Source of the DNA: Flectobacillus rivi
Lineage (GTDB): Bacteria; Bacteroidota; Bacteroidia; Cytophagales; Spirosomataceae
DNA length: 64,000 bases
Assembly: GCF_030056655.1 (NCBI RefSeq)
Contig: NZ_JASHIE010000008.1
Location: forward strand, 124,001-188,000
Direction of reading: 5' to 3'
Below are positions 16,701 through 24,949 of this stretch, piece after piece. The notes below the pieces were generated by a model. That model saw only the letters and a program-made list of their open reading frames with translations, ran no database searches and was not told the DNA's origin. The position numbers and the translations under genes were made by a program. Position 1 is the first letter of the stretch. Each line of letters begins with the position of its first letter.

Positions 16701-17330
16701 CTATTTGCTGAAAGATGATTCGATTTTTGCAACAGCATCTTCTAAGATAACAAGACGAGTTGCATTTACTAAGTCATACGTGTTTACTTGCGCTGCTGAA
16801 ATAACTTTAGTTTTTGGCAAGTTACGACCCGACAAGTAGATGTTTTGGTTATCTTCTGGCAAAATCACCAAAGTCTTAGTATCTGTCAATGCCAATGCAT
16901 TCAAGATAGCCAAGAAGCCTTTAGTTTTTGGAGTTTCCAAAGAGAAGTTCTCTAATACAGAAACCTCACCTGCTTGTGCTTTTGCAGCAAATGCAGACTG
17001 ACGAGCCAAAGTTTTAACCTTTTTATTCAATTTGAAAGAGTAGTCACGTGGAACTGGACCGAAAATACGACCACCACCTTTGAACAATGGTGACTTCATT
17101 GAACCTGCACGAGCACCACCTGTACCTTTTTGACGCTTCAACTTACGAGTTGAACGAGCAACTTCAGCTCTTTCTTTTGCTTTGTGCGTTCCTTGACGCT
17201 GGTTAGCCAAGAATTGCTTTACATCTAACCAAACAACGTGCTCGTTTGGCTCGATACCAAAGATTTCGTCAGAAAGTACTACTTTCTTACCTGAATCTTT
17301 GCCTTGTATATTTAATACTGATAATTCCAT
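16701..17330 (-). CDS. rplD: 50S ribosomal protein L4
   Basis: L4 (209 residues) has a globular domain and an extended loop reaching into the exit tunnel (KLKRQKGTGGARAGSMKSP near residues 63-81). In enterobacteria it is also the autogenous regulator of the S10 operon. It lies between rplC and rplW. Its upstream spacer is full of AATTTGAAAATTTGAAA-like words in inverted orientation. Confidence 0.97.
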   Translation of the reverse strand: MELSVLNIQGKDSGKKVVLSDEIFGIEPNEHVVWLDVKQFLANQRQGTHKAKERAEVARSTRKLKRQKGTGGARAGSMKSPLFKGGGRIFGPVPRDYSFKLNKKVKTLARQSAFAAKAQAGEVSVLENFSLETPKTKGFLAILNALALTDTKTLVILPEDNQNIYLSGRNLPKTKVISAAQVNTYDLVNATRLVILEDAVAKIESSFSK

Positions 17331-17437
17331 TTTTCAATTTGAAAATTTGTGAATTTGAAAATTTGAAAATCTTTATTCTTGATGGCCGAACCTACAATTG
17401 TGTGAAAGGCTAGCATCCTTTCAAATCTTCAAATTGA

Positions 17438-18055
17438 TTATTTTTCAAGAATAACATAAGAGTTTTTCGCTCCTGGTACTGAACCTGACACTACGATAAG
17501 GTTTTTCTCAGCATAAACTTTCAATACTTGTAAGTTTTGAACTTTTACGCGGTTACCACCTGTACGACCTGCCATGCGAAGACCTTTGAATACGCGAGAT
17601 GGGAATGAACATGCACCAATTGAACCTGGGTGACGTCCGCGGTTGTGTTGACCGTGTGTTTGACCACCTACACCACCAAATCCATGGCGCTTAACAACAC
17701 CTTGGAAACCTTTACCTTTTGAAGTACCGATTGCGTCAACGAAATCGCCTTCTACAAAAAGCTCAGTTGTGATAACTGCACCTAATTCAAGTGATTGTTC
17801 GAAAGACTTGAACTCAACCAATTTCTTCTTTGGAGTAGTTCCAGCTTTTTTGAAGTGACCCAATAATGGTCTAGAAGTGTGCTTCTCTTTCTTCTCGCCG
17901 TAGCCTAACTGAATAGCGCTATAGCCTTCTTTTTCTACTGTTTTTACTTGCGTTACAACACAAGGGCCGGCTTCGATTAGCGTACAAGGAACAGCAGTGC
18001 CATCCGCGTTGTAGAGGCTAGTCATACCGATTTTTTTTCCGATAATTCCAGACAT
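17438..18055 (-). CDS. rplC: 50S ribosomal protein L3
   Basis: L3 (205 residues) is an early assembly protein. The central loop contains GGVGGQTHGQHNRGRHPGS near residues 127-145, the segment that reaches the peptidyl-transferase centre and holds the glutamine methylated in other bacteria. It is the first gene of the cluster in this window. rpsJ, normally just upstream, is absent; instead a promoter and a candidate RNA gene are found. Confidence 0.97.
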   Translation of the reverse strand: MSGIIGKKIGMTSLYNADGTAVPCTLIEAGPCVVTQVKTVEKEGYSAIQLGYGEKKEKHTSRPLLGHFKKAGTTPKKKLVEFKSFEQSLELGAVITTELFVEGDFVDAIGTSKGKGFQGVVKRHGFGGVGGQTHGQHNRGRHPGSIGACSFPSRVFKGLRMAGRTGGNRVKVQNLQVLKVYAEKNLIVVSGSVPGAKNSYVILEK

Positions 18056-18148
18056 TTTATTATTGAATAAAACGTTAAAAAATAAAATAAAAAACTTATT
18101 TACAACGAGTTACGTTTTTGAGCTATTGGCTCGACGCAAAACGGACTG

Positions 18149-18180
18149 CAAAGGTCGGGATTTTATTTGGCACTAACAAA
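18149..18180 (-). promoter_or_regulatory. Promoter of the rplC-led ribosomal operon
   Basis: The minus strand has TTTG (18177-18180), 20 nt, then GACCTTTG (18149-18156). This matches the Bacteroidota pattern TTTG-N20-TAnnTTTG except for one base. The leader before rplC would be about 85-90 nt and AT-rich. Confidence 0.6.
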
Positions 18181-18219
18181 AAAGTACACAAAAAAATCTC
18201 AAAACTATTTGAGTGACAG

Positions 18220-18491
18220 AAAATTGAGGAAAAAAGCGACAAGAAAAGTGCGGACGAGGCTATGCTCGTGAGACGAGTCCTGTGTAGCTTAATACTCAAC
18301 TTTGCAAACTGGGCATTCAGTAAAGCAAGCCAGTATCAGTTCTGACACTAATCAACCACTGTAGTTCTTTGCGGGCTGCGTGGTTGTACTTTCCAAAGAA
18401 GTTTGCCGTTTGATTCGTATTCTCTAATTTCTTACTGAGTTCTGCCAACCCTTTGTAAGACACAGCGAATCGTGGCGCCCTAATTGGACTG
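18220..18491 (-). ncRNA. Candidate structured small RNA upstream of rplC
   Basis: A stretch of about 270 nt between the oxidoreductase terminator and the rplC promoter has its own -7 box (TAATTTTG, 18492-18499) and ends in a T-rich tract on the minus strand. It can fold on itself extensively. CTGTGT-CTTA near the 5' end pairs with TAAG-ACACAG near the 3' end. TTGGCA-TCAGTAAG pairs with CTTTACTGA-TGCC inside that. Within lie the hairpins CAACCAC/GTGGTTG and AGTGTC/GATACT. This nested layout suggests a stable RNA. It lacks the landmarks of tmRNA and RNase P RNA. A 48-codon GTG-started frame (18317-18463) is the alternative reading. Family unknown; a 6S-like RNA is one possibility. Confidence 0.45.
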
Positions 18492-18499
18492 CAAAATTA
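18492..18499 (-). promoter_or_regulatory. Promoter -7 box of the candidate RNA
   Basis: The minus strand reads TAATTTTG, a full match to TAnnTTTG. No good -33 element is seen (TTTC at a spacing of about 23). Transcription would start near 18485-18490. Confidence 0.5.
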
Positions 18500-18570
18500 G
18501 AGAATAGTTTTTGAAATACAATGAGTTACACTAAAAAAAAATATTTTTTTTTAGTTTTTTTTTACCCTTA

Positions 18571-18609
18571 AAAAAAAGGAGGAAATGCCTATGCATATTC
18601 CTCCTTTTG
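18571..18609 (-). terminator. Terminator after the GMC oxidoreductase gene
   Basis: AAAAGGAGGAA and TTTCCTCCTTTT form a stem of about 11 bp, followed on the minus strand by a T-run. It lies about 30 nt after the oxidoreductase stop. Confidence 0.85.
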
Positions 18610-18637
18610 ACCTACTTATCTCCGTTGTATAAATCGA

Positions 18638-20344
18638 CTATAAATTGCCTTTTTTCAATTCTTTTACTGCAAAGTCTGCTGCTCTCGCCGATAATGCCAT
18701 ATACGTAAGCGATGGATTCACATTAGATGATGACGTCATGCAAGCGCCATCGGTTACAAAGACGTTTGAACATCCCCAAACTTGATTATGTGAGTTCAAA
18801 ACTGATGTTTTGGGGTCGCGCCCCATCCGTGCAGTACCCATCTCATGAATACTCAAACCAAAGCCTGGTTCATAATCATACGTTTCTATATGTTTAAAAC
18901 CTGAAGCTTCGAGCATTTCGGCCGCATCATTTTTCATATCGATTCGCATTTTACGTTCGTTCTCGCCAAATGCTGCTGACATAACCATTTGTGGCTGTCC
19001 CCACTTATCTTTTTGGTCTTTGCTCAATCTGACATGATTTTTATAATCTGGCAATGTTTCTGCAAATCCCATAATATCTAAATTCCACTCTCCGAGTGGC
19101 TGTGTAATTTGTGTTTTAAAATCAGCGCCAAACTCTTCTTGCGACTCTCCTCTATCTTTTGAACTACCTCCTTCATAGCCAAATCCACGTAAGTAATCAC
19201 GCTTATCGCTTCCAATGTTCCGATAACGAGGAATATAAATCGCATTGGGACGTCGCCCTAGGTAATACTTATCATTATAACCATCATGCTTTCCTCGTGC
19301 ACCAATCCCAAAATGATGATCCATCAAATAGTGTCCCAGCGCACCACTGTCATTACCTAATCCATTCGGGAAGCGATTGGAAGTAGAATTCATCAAAATA
19401 TAGGTTGAACCTAATGCTGAAGCATTCAAGAAAATCACCTTTGCATAAAACTCCGTCCACTCATGGGTATTTTCATCAATAACTCTTACACCTGTTGCTT
19501 TCCCTTTTTTCTCATCGTATATAATGGAGTTGACAATTGAGTGTGGACGAATAGTAAGATTACCCGTTTTGCGTGCTGCAGGAAAAGTGGCAGACTGCGA
19601 ACTAAAATAGGCACCAAACGGACATCCTCGCATACACATATCTCGAAGTTGGCACTTAGCACGCCCCAATGCCAATTGTTCAGGTGTTGGCTGAGTAAGG
19701 TTTGCGGTACGTGAGTGAATCACATGACGATTAGGAAATTTTGTTTTGAGCTCTTTCCCGAAATGCTCTTCAACACAAGTCATGGGAATGGGTGGCTGGT
19801 AAACACCATCAGGCAAATGAGGAATACCATCACGATTGCCTGCAATACCTGCAAACTTTTCGGCATGGGCATACCAAGGAGCAAGGTCTTTGTAACGAAT
19901 AGGCCAATCCACTCCTATACCTTCTTTGGCATTAGCCTCCAAGTCCATATCGCTCAAGCGCAGAGAAACTCTCCCCCAAGTAATAGACTTTCCTCCAACC
20001 TGCCAACTTCGAATCCAATCAAAGCGTTTTTCTTCGACATAAGGAAAATCTATGTCTTTGGCAAAGTGATGTTTGGTTGATTCGGTAATCGTAAATCCTG
20101 TACGTTGATGAATAGGATAATTCTTCATTTCCTCAAGCGGCACTTGTCCCCCATGTGGAAACTCCCAAGGGTTCATCAATGCTGTATGATAGTCTTTTAC
20201 GTGTTCAATCATTCGACCACGTTCGAGCACCAAAACTTTCAGTCCTCTTTCGGTAAGTTCTTTGGCTGACCATCCGCCACTTACACCCGAGCCCACCACA
20301 ATGGCATCGTAAGTATTCTTTTCTTTATTTGGTAAAATATACAT
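18638..20344 (-). CDS. GMC-family FAD oxidoreductase
   Basis: This 568-residue flavoprotein belongs to the glucose-methanol-choline oxidoreductase family (sugar or alcohol dehydrogenases). The FAD-binding Rossmann motif GSGVSG is at residues 18-23, with the ERG end of the second strand near 41-43. A cysteine-rich segment (CQLRDMCMRGCPFG) lies near 236-249. The C-terminal domain carries the catalytic-type histidine in SIHEMGTARMG and the asparagine in SSNVNPS. There is no signal peptide. Related enzymes often pair with a gluconate 2-dehydrogenase subunit 3-like partner, but none is adjacent, so the substrate and partner are unknown. Confidence 0.85.
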   Translation of the reverse strand: MYILPNKEKNTYDAIVVGSGVSGGWSAKELTERGLKVLVLERGRMIEHVKDYHTALMNPWEFPHGGQVPLEEMKNYPIHQRTGFTITESTKHHFAKDIDFPYVEEKRFDWIRSWQVGGKSITWGRVSLRLSDMDLEANAKEGIGVDWPIRYKDLAPWYAHAEKFAGIAGNRDGIPHLPDGVYQPPIPMTCVEEHFGKELKTKFPNRHVIHSRTANLTQPTPEQLALGRAKCQLRDMCMRGCPFGAYFSSQSATFPAARKTGNLTIRPHSIVNSIIYDEKKGKATGVRVIDENTHEWTEFYAKVIFLNASALGSTYILMNSTSNRFPNGLGNDSGALGHYLMDHHFGIGARGKHDGYNDKYYLGRRPNAIYIPRYRNIGSDKRDYLRGFGYEGGSSKDRGESQEEFGADFKTQITQPLGEWNLDIMGFAETLPDYKNHVRLSKDQKDKWGQPQMVMSAAFGENERKMRIDMKNDAAEMLEASGFKHIETYDYEPGFGLSIHEMGTARMGRDPKTSVLNSHNQVWGCSNVFVTDGACMTSSSNVNPSLTYMALSARAADFAVKELKKGNL

Positions 20345-20579
20345 AAGTCTTTGAAAATTGGGACTTGAATAACTCGTTTCAAAAATCTCAAGTTACTCCT
20401 TTTTTTCTACAACTCAATCCAGAGTTGACTGGCATTTGTTTTATTTTTTATCAATAAAATCAAATATGTTTTTCTATTATCCATAGCTGATTTGATAGAA
20501 GATTAAATGTATTTATTTCATATCGTAAATATTTAGAGCTTCAAAGAATAGTTATCCTTCATAAACCAATGGTCTTCTT

Positions 20580-20587
20580 TATCTTTG
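20580..20587 (+). promoter_or_regulatory. Promoter -7 box of the glycosyltransferase gene
   Basis: TATCTTTG matches TAnnTTTG and lies 22 nt before the start codon. No strong -33 element is seen. Confidence 0.55.
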
Positions 20588-20609
20588 TAAAATATTAATA
20601 CCTTGATTT

Positions 20610-21353
20610 ATGAAAATAACCATTATTACTGTCTCTTTTAATAGTGAAGCAACTATCAAACAAACGATTGATAGCGTTTTGGCACAAGACTATCCCAATG
20701 TTGAATATATCGTTGTGGATGGAGCATCAAAAGATGGGACAGCGGATATATTAAAATCGTATGGCGACCGCATTAAGTATATTTCAGAAAAAGATAAAGG
20801 AATCTATGATGCGCTAAACAAAGGACTAAAGCTGGCTACTGGCGATGTTGTTGGCACAATTGGTTCAGATGATTTTTTACCTAATTCCAGCGTATTGGGT
20901 CATGTAGCAGAGGCCTTTATCCAAACGGGAAAAGATGTTATTTACGGAGATTTACAATACATCAATCCTGATAACGAAGAAAAAATTGTTAGGTATTGGA
21001 GTTCGGGAGAATATAAGATTGAAAATTGGCTGAAAGGTTGGATGCCACCACATCTTTCATGCTATATCAAAAGAGAGGCTTTTGTGAAATACGGTAACTA
21101 TATCACGGACTTCACTTGTTCTGGAGATTATGAGCTTATGCTTCGCATGATGTACAAACATAAGCTATCTGCGGGTTACCTTCCTAAGGTATTGATGACG
21201 ATGAGAAATGGTGGTACGAGTACAGCATCGTGGAAACACCGCTACCGTGCCAATATGGAAGACCGTCGTGCTTGGGAGCTCAATCAATTGCAACCAAAAT
21301 GGTATACTCTTTGGATGAAACCTCTTTCGAAGATTAGTCAGTTATTTACTTAA
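20610..21353 (+). CDS. Family 2 glycosyltransferase
   Basis: This 247-residue GT-A fold enzyme (GT2, WcaA-like) transfers a sugar from a nucleotide donor. The N-terminal strand ITIITVSFNSEATIKQTIDS, the VDGASKDGT nucleotide site near residues 50-58 and the metal-binding SDD at about 90-92 are clear. There is no transmembrane segment. It stands alone between divergent and convergent neighbours with its own promoter and terminator, so it is not part of a visible polysaccharide cluster and its substrate is unknown. Confidence 0.88.
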   Translation: MKITIITVSFNSEATIKQTIDSVLAQDYPNVEYIVVDGASKDGTADILKSYGDRIKYISEKDKGIYDALNKGLKLATGDVVGTIGSDDFLPNSSVLGHVAEAFIQTGKDVIYGDLQYINPDNEEKIVRYWSSGEYKIENWLKGWMPPHLSCYIKREAFVKYGNYITDFTCSGDYELMLRMMYKHKLSAGYLPKVLMTMRNGGTSTASWKHRYRANMEDRRAWELNQLQPKWYTLWMKPLSKISQLFT

Positions 21354-21360
21354 TTTTAAA

Positions 21361-21399
21361 ATGTTTGGCAATCAGCCAGAATATGTGATTGCCAAACAT
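21361..21399. terminator. Bidirectional terminator, glycosyltransferase / YciI-like gene
   Basis: ATGTTTGGCAATC (21361-21373) and GATTGCCAAACAT (21387-21399) form a perfect 13-bp stem between two convergent genes. The T-tracts are short on both sides. Confidence 0.7.
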
Positions 21400-21405
21400 C
21401 TTTGA

Positions 21406-21696
21406 TTATACATCTGCGATTTTAAAGAGCTTGATTTCTACTTTTTCCCAAACCTTCATTGTTATGTAAGGGTCGTTGTTATACCAATTATACAATGCCT
21501 CTTCTGTTTCGAATTGTACTAGCATCGTCGAGCCAATCATATTGCCTGCTTCGTTGAGAATAGCCCCTCCAACAATAAAATTACCATTAGCTTTGAGTTG
21601 CTTTACCACAACTAGATGATGTGGACGGGCAGCCATTCTACGTTCAAGGGCTTGTTCGTCGGTGCCATCATAGGCATAAATTACATACTGTTGCAT
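21406..21696 (-). CDS. YciI-like (YCII-related domain) protein
   Basis: This 96-residue protein has the dimeric alpha/beta ferredoxin-like YCII fold: MQQYVIYAYDGTDEQALERR, the RPHHLVVVKQLKANGNFIVGG central part with its conserved histidines, and the NDPYITMKVWEKVEI C-terminal signature. YCII proteins are thought to be small enzymes or stress-related binding proteins. Its role here is unknown. It is divergent from the Crp/Fnr gene, so the 230-nt region between them may control both. A -7 box on the minus strand (TAACTTTG, 21894-21901) would give it a leader of about 190 nt. Confidence 0.8.
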   Translation of the reverse strand: MQQYVIYAYDGTDEQALERRMAARPHHLVVVKQLKANGNFIVGGAILNEAGNMIGSTMLVQFETEEALYNWYNNDPYITMKVWEKVEIKLFKIADV

Positions 21697-21926
21697 TTTA
21701 CAAATGAGTTGTTTATCAATGGTTAATTATTCTTTTACTTAGTAGAATACTTCCTTTAAAAAGATTTATTCCTTTCTCTGGCAGATAATATTCTACAATG
21801 TCTTAAATACTTCTTCCAAATACTTATATTTAAAAATCGAAACTTAAATTGACGATTACGCTAATAACCTATCAATAAGCATTGATACTTATTCAAAGTT
21901 AATCTCTTCTAACAAGATTTTACTTT

Positions 21927-22499
21927 ATGAAACCCAATATGATTGCATTTGTGAGACGCTTTGTAGATTTTACTGATGAAGAAATCGCAGCCGCTCATAG
22001 CCTCTTTGAAGAAAAGTTTATTAAAAAAGGAGAATATCTCATCAAGTCTGGTGAATATAATACCGCTATTGGTTTTATCAACAAGGGCTTAATGAGGACT
22101 TTTTTTGTGCAAAATAACCAAGAAACCACTTTTCAATTAGCCTTAGAAAACCAGTTTGTAACCAGTATGACTTGTTATGTACTCAATCAACCGAGTAATG
22201 ATTACATTCAGGCTATAGAGGATACTGATATTTGTGTTATCTCGAAAGAAACTCTTGAAAAGTTATGTAGCCAATATCATAACTGGGATAAATTTGGGAG
22301 ACTGACTTACGAGCAGGTAGCCCTCGAGCAAGAAATTAGATTGCGTTCGTTTATATCAGAAACAGCACAAGAGCGTTACGAAAAGATTCTCAAATTCCAA
22401 CCTGAGCTAATCAATCGAGTGCCACAAGTATATCTTTCTAATTTTTTAGGCATTACACCTCAATCATTGAGTCGATTACGAAGAAATATAAGGGGGTAA
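21927..22499 (+). CDS. Crp/Fnr-family transcriptional regulator
   Basis: This 190-residue regulator has an N-terminal cyclic-nucleotide-binding-type beta barrel (about residues 25-115; GEYLIKSGEYNTAIGFINKG) and a C-terminal helix-turn-helix (VPQVYLSNFLGITPQSLSRL, near 166-185). The FNR iron-sulfur cysteines are absent. Members of this Bacteroidota group are usually single-gene regulators of unknown signal. Its divergent YciI-like neighbour is the obvious candidate target. Confidence 0.88.
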   Translation: MKPNMIAFVRRFVDFTDEEIAAAHSLFEEKFIKKGEYLIKSGEYNTAIGFINKGLMRTFFVQNNQETTFQLALENQFVTSMTCYVLNQPSNDYIQAIEDTDICVISKETLEKLCSQYHNWDKFGRLTYEQVALEQEIRLRSFISETAQERYEKILKFQPELINRVPQVYLSNFLGITPQSLSRLRRNIRG

Positions 22500-22501
22500 A
22501 G

Positions 22502-22535
22502 AAAAAGCTCGGTTAATTATAACCGAGCTTTTTTT
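22502..22535. terminator. Bidirectional terminator, Crp/Fnr gene / ctpA
   Basis: AAAAGCTCGGTT pairs with AACCGAGCTTTT around a 6-nt loop, with T-runs on both strands. It overlaps the stop codon of the convergent protease gene. Confidence 0.9.
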
Positions 22536-24231
22536 ATCTTTTCAGAGAATGAGAAAGTGTTTCGACTAACTCACCTCTTGCTAACTTTTCGGCTTTTTCG
22601 AAGCTTCTTAATGCTTTCTGAAAAGTTTCGTCAGTGGTACTCATTACTTGATAATATTCATTATTCAAGCCGTTATTGATTGTTTTCTTTGACCAAACAT
22701 TCCTAGCGATATAGGCCTTTATTTGAGCTTTTATATAAGGAAGTGAACGTTGATATTCCTTTTCATTATGTTTTACCTTTGTTTGCTTTGCCAAATCCTT
22801 AAGAGTAGCTAACATCTCATCAGAAACCATAAATTGCTTGTTAAAATCTTTAAATGACTGTTTGCTAAGTTCATTTTGATGGCTATTGGCATAGTCGAGG
22901 GCTATTTCACGAATGATATTTTTACCCCATAGGTCTGAAATATATTTTGTGTAATAGGTTGTATCACGACCTACGAATACATCTGGCGTAATACCACCAC
23001 CTCCATATACAATTCTACCGCCTGTGGTACGATATTTTAGCTTCTCGTTAAATTTGATGCTATCCGAATTAAATAACTCTCCTCGTTTAATACGGTCATC
23101 ATAATCCTTATCGTACTCCTCTTCATGTCCTAATAAATACGGTTTCTGAATACTTCGTCCGCTTGGAGTATAATATCTAGAAATCGTTAATCGTAGTTCA
23201 GAGCCATCTGATAAACTCACTGGCATTTGGACTAATCCTTTACCAAAGGAACGACGCCCAACAATCAAGGCACGGTCGTTGTCTTGTAAAGCCCCAGCCA
23301 CGATTTCCGATGCCGAAGCACTATTTTCATCAATGAGTACCATGACAGCACCTTTCTCAAAGATACCATCAAACTTCGTCATGGTTTTGGAATCATACTG
23401 TGTTCCTTTACCATCGGTGTACACAATCATTTTGTCACCACCCAGTAGCTCATCAACTATTTTTTCAGCTCTATCTTTATATCCACCAGGATTTCCACGC
23501 AAATCTAACATAAGACGCTTGGCACCTTGGTTTTTAAGTATGGTCAAAATATTGCGAAACTCTTGATAAGTAGACTCCATGAATCGATCTATCTTGATAT
23601 ATGCCGTTTGATTATCGACCATGTATCCTGCACTTACCGAAAAAGTAGGAATTCTGTCACGTGTAACCGTATAAGTATGTGGAGATGACTCTCCATGACG
23701 CAAAATTTCTACTTTTACTTCCGTACCTCTTTTTCCTCGAAGTTTATTGAAAATAACATTTGAGTTGACCTTGGGACCCACTAAAGAAGCTCCGTCGGCT
23801 GCCACGAGCATATCACCACTGCGAATACCCACTAGCTCAGCAGGGCCACCTGGCATCGCACTCATTACATACACCGTATCATTGAAAAGATTGTATTCGA
23901 TACCAATACCATCAAATCCTGACTCTAATTGCGTACGAGCCATAGCAGCCTCTTCCGTTCCAAAATAGGCTGTGTGTGGATCTAGTTTTTCGAGCATTTT
24001 TTTGATAGAAAAATCTACCAATGTATCGGTATTGACAGAGTCAACATAACTCGTTTCGACAAGTGAAAGGATTTCTCTGAATTTGTTTACTCCACGAGAA
24101 ATATTACTCATTTTGGATTGTCCTCCAAAAAAGTTGGCTCCAATAAGCATTCCTCCTACGACCGAAATAGCCACAATAATGGGAAGTTTGACGACAAGTG
24201 AACTATTAACTGGCTGCTTATCCTTCATCAT
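22534..24231 (-). CDS. S41-family C-terminal processing peptidase
   Basis: This 565-residue periplasmic protease is anchored by an N-terminal membrane segment (about residues 13-33). It has a PDZ domain (about 100-185) and an S41 catalytic domain with the LRGNPGG motif near 244-250. The catalytic dyad is Ser306 (in NSASASEI) and Lys331 (in FGKGLVQ). Such CtpA/Prc enzymes cut the C-termini of envelope proteins. It is divergent from ruvX across a 105-nt promoter region. The family assignment is firm, the substrate unknown. Confidence 0.93.
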   Translation of the reverse strand: MMKDKQPVNSSLVVKLPIIVAISVVGGMLIGANFFGGQSKMSNISRGVNKFREILSLVETSYVDSVNTDTLVDFSIKKMLEKLDPHTAYFGTEEAAMARTQLESGFDGIGIEYNLFNDTVYVMSAMPGGPAELVGIRSGDMLVAADGASLVGPKVNSNVIFNKLRGKRGTEVKVEILRHGESSPHTYTVTRDRIPTFSVSAGYMVDNQTAYIKIDRFMESTYQEFRNILTILKNQGAKRLMLDLRGNPGGYKDRAEKIVDELLGGDKMIVYTDGKGTQYDSKTMTKFDGIFEKGAVMVLIDENSASASEIVAGALQDNDRALIVGRRSFGKGLVQMPVSLSDGSELRLTISRYYTPSGRSIQKPYLLGHEEEYDKDYDDRIKRGELFNSDSIKFNEKLKYRTTGGRIVYGGGGITPDVFVGRDTTYYTKYISDLWGKNIIREIALDYANSHQNELSKQSFKDFNKQFMVSDEMLATLKDLAKQTKVKHNEKEYQRSLPYIKAQIKAYIARNVWSKKTINNGLNNEYYQVMSTTDETFQKALRSFEKAEKLARGELVETLSHSLKR

Positions 24232-24308
24232 GCTAATTTAATTAATCTTCATACTTTCAAATCTATATAAAGTTACAAAAAACTACTACCTGACCAATCA
24301 TTTTGACG

Positions 24309-24316
24309 TAACTTTG
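24309..24316 (+). promoter_or_regulatory. Promoter -7 box of ruvX
   Basis: TAACTTTG matches TAnnTTTG, 20 nt before the ruvX start. Confidence 0.55.
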
Positions 24317-24336
24317 TTAAAACTAACTTAAAATCA

Positions 24337-24762
24337 ATGGGACGTGTACTTGCAGTAGATTATGGAACCAAGCGTGTCGGGCTAGCTGTGACTGACCCGC
24401 TCAAAATTATTGCATCGGCTTTGGATACAGTGCATTCAAAAGATGTCATTCAATATTTGATAGATTATTCAAAGAAAGAGGAAGTTGAATGCTTTGTGGT
24501 AGGAATGCCAGTGCATTTGGACGGCTCAGACACCAACAATACGGTACATGTAAAAACTTTTGTGAAACATCTACAAAAAGCTTTTCCTGAAAAGCCAATT
24601 CATTTACACGATGAGCGTTTTACGTCACGTATGGCTTTACAGTCTATGATACTTGGAGGCGCTTCTAAAAAAGACAGAAGTCAGAAAGGAAATATAGATA
24701 AGGTATCTGCCACCATTATTTTGCAATCCTTTATGGAGAAAATGTCGTTTGGTGGTCTATAA
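24337..24762 (+). CDS. ruvX: RuvX/YqgF-family Holliday-junction-resolvase-like nuclease
   Basis: This 141-residue RNase H-fold protein has the first acidic motif LAVDYGTKRVGLAVTD near residues 5-20, GMPVHLDGSDTNNT near 57-70, the second acidic motif HDERFTSRMA near 91-100, and DKVSATIILQ near 124-133. Family members act in 16S rRNA 5'-end processing and possibly in recombination. It is a single gene divergent from the S41 protease gene. Confidence 0.93.
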   Translation: MGRVLAVDYGTKRVGLAVTDPLKIIASALDTVHSKDVIQYLIDYSKKEEVECFVVGMPVHLDGSDTNNTVHVKTFVKHLQKAFPEKPIHLHDERFTSRMALQSMILGGASKKDRSQKGNIDKVSATIILQSFMEKMSFGGL

Positions 24763-24785
24763 AATTTAGTGAATTAGGATTAAGC

Positions 24786-24920
24786 GAATGAGTAATTATT
24801 TTACCCTACATTTCACCAGTAGAAACGCAATGCTTTGCTTCTGAAGATGTATCATTAATCAAAAAAGCGGTCGAAAATTGTTTTTCGACCGCTTTTTTGA
24901 TGCTTGGAGAATAATCCTAA
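24786..24920. repeat. Composite intergenic repeat, copy 1
   Basis: This unit reads GAATGAGTAATTATTTTA, then AGTAGAAACGCAATG with an imperfect inverted TTTGCTTCT, then a strong T-flanked hairpin, then GGAGAATAATCCTAA. Two further copies lie at 55058-55210 and 58184-58320. All three keep the order of the blocks and the sequence around the hairpin, while the stem bases vary between copies. Confidence 0.75.
24861..24898. terminator. Bidirectional terminator inside repeat copy 1
   Basis: AAAAAAGCGGTCGAAAA pairs with TTTTTCGACCGCTTTTTT around a short loop, between the convergent ruvX and PhyH-family genes. Confidence 0.85.
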
Positions 24921-24949
24921 TTTGAACATTAGGAATAACTCCTGCTTAC

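Noticed and set aside
18317..18463. 48-codon GTG-started frame on the minus strand upstream of rplC
   Set aside because: It reads protein-like but has no ATG, no family match, and its bases are engaged in the long-range pairing of the candidate RNA. Kept as an alternative only.
18220..18499. tmRNA or RNase P RNA
   Set aside because: No tRNA-like ends, no tag peptide ending in Ala-Ala plus stop, and none of the conserved RNase P core motifs were seen.
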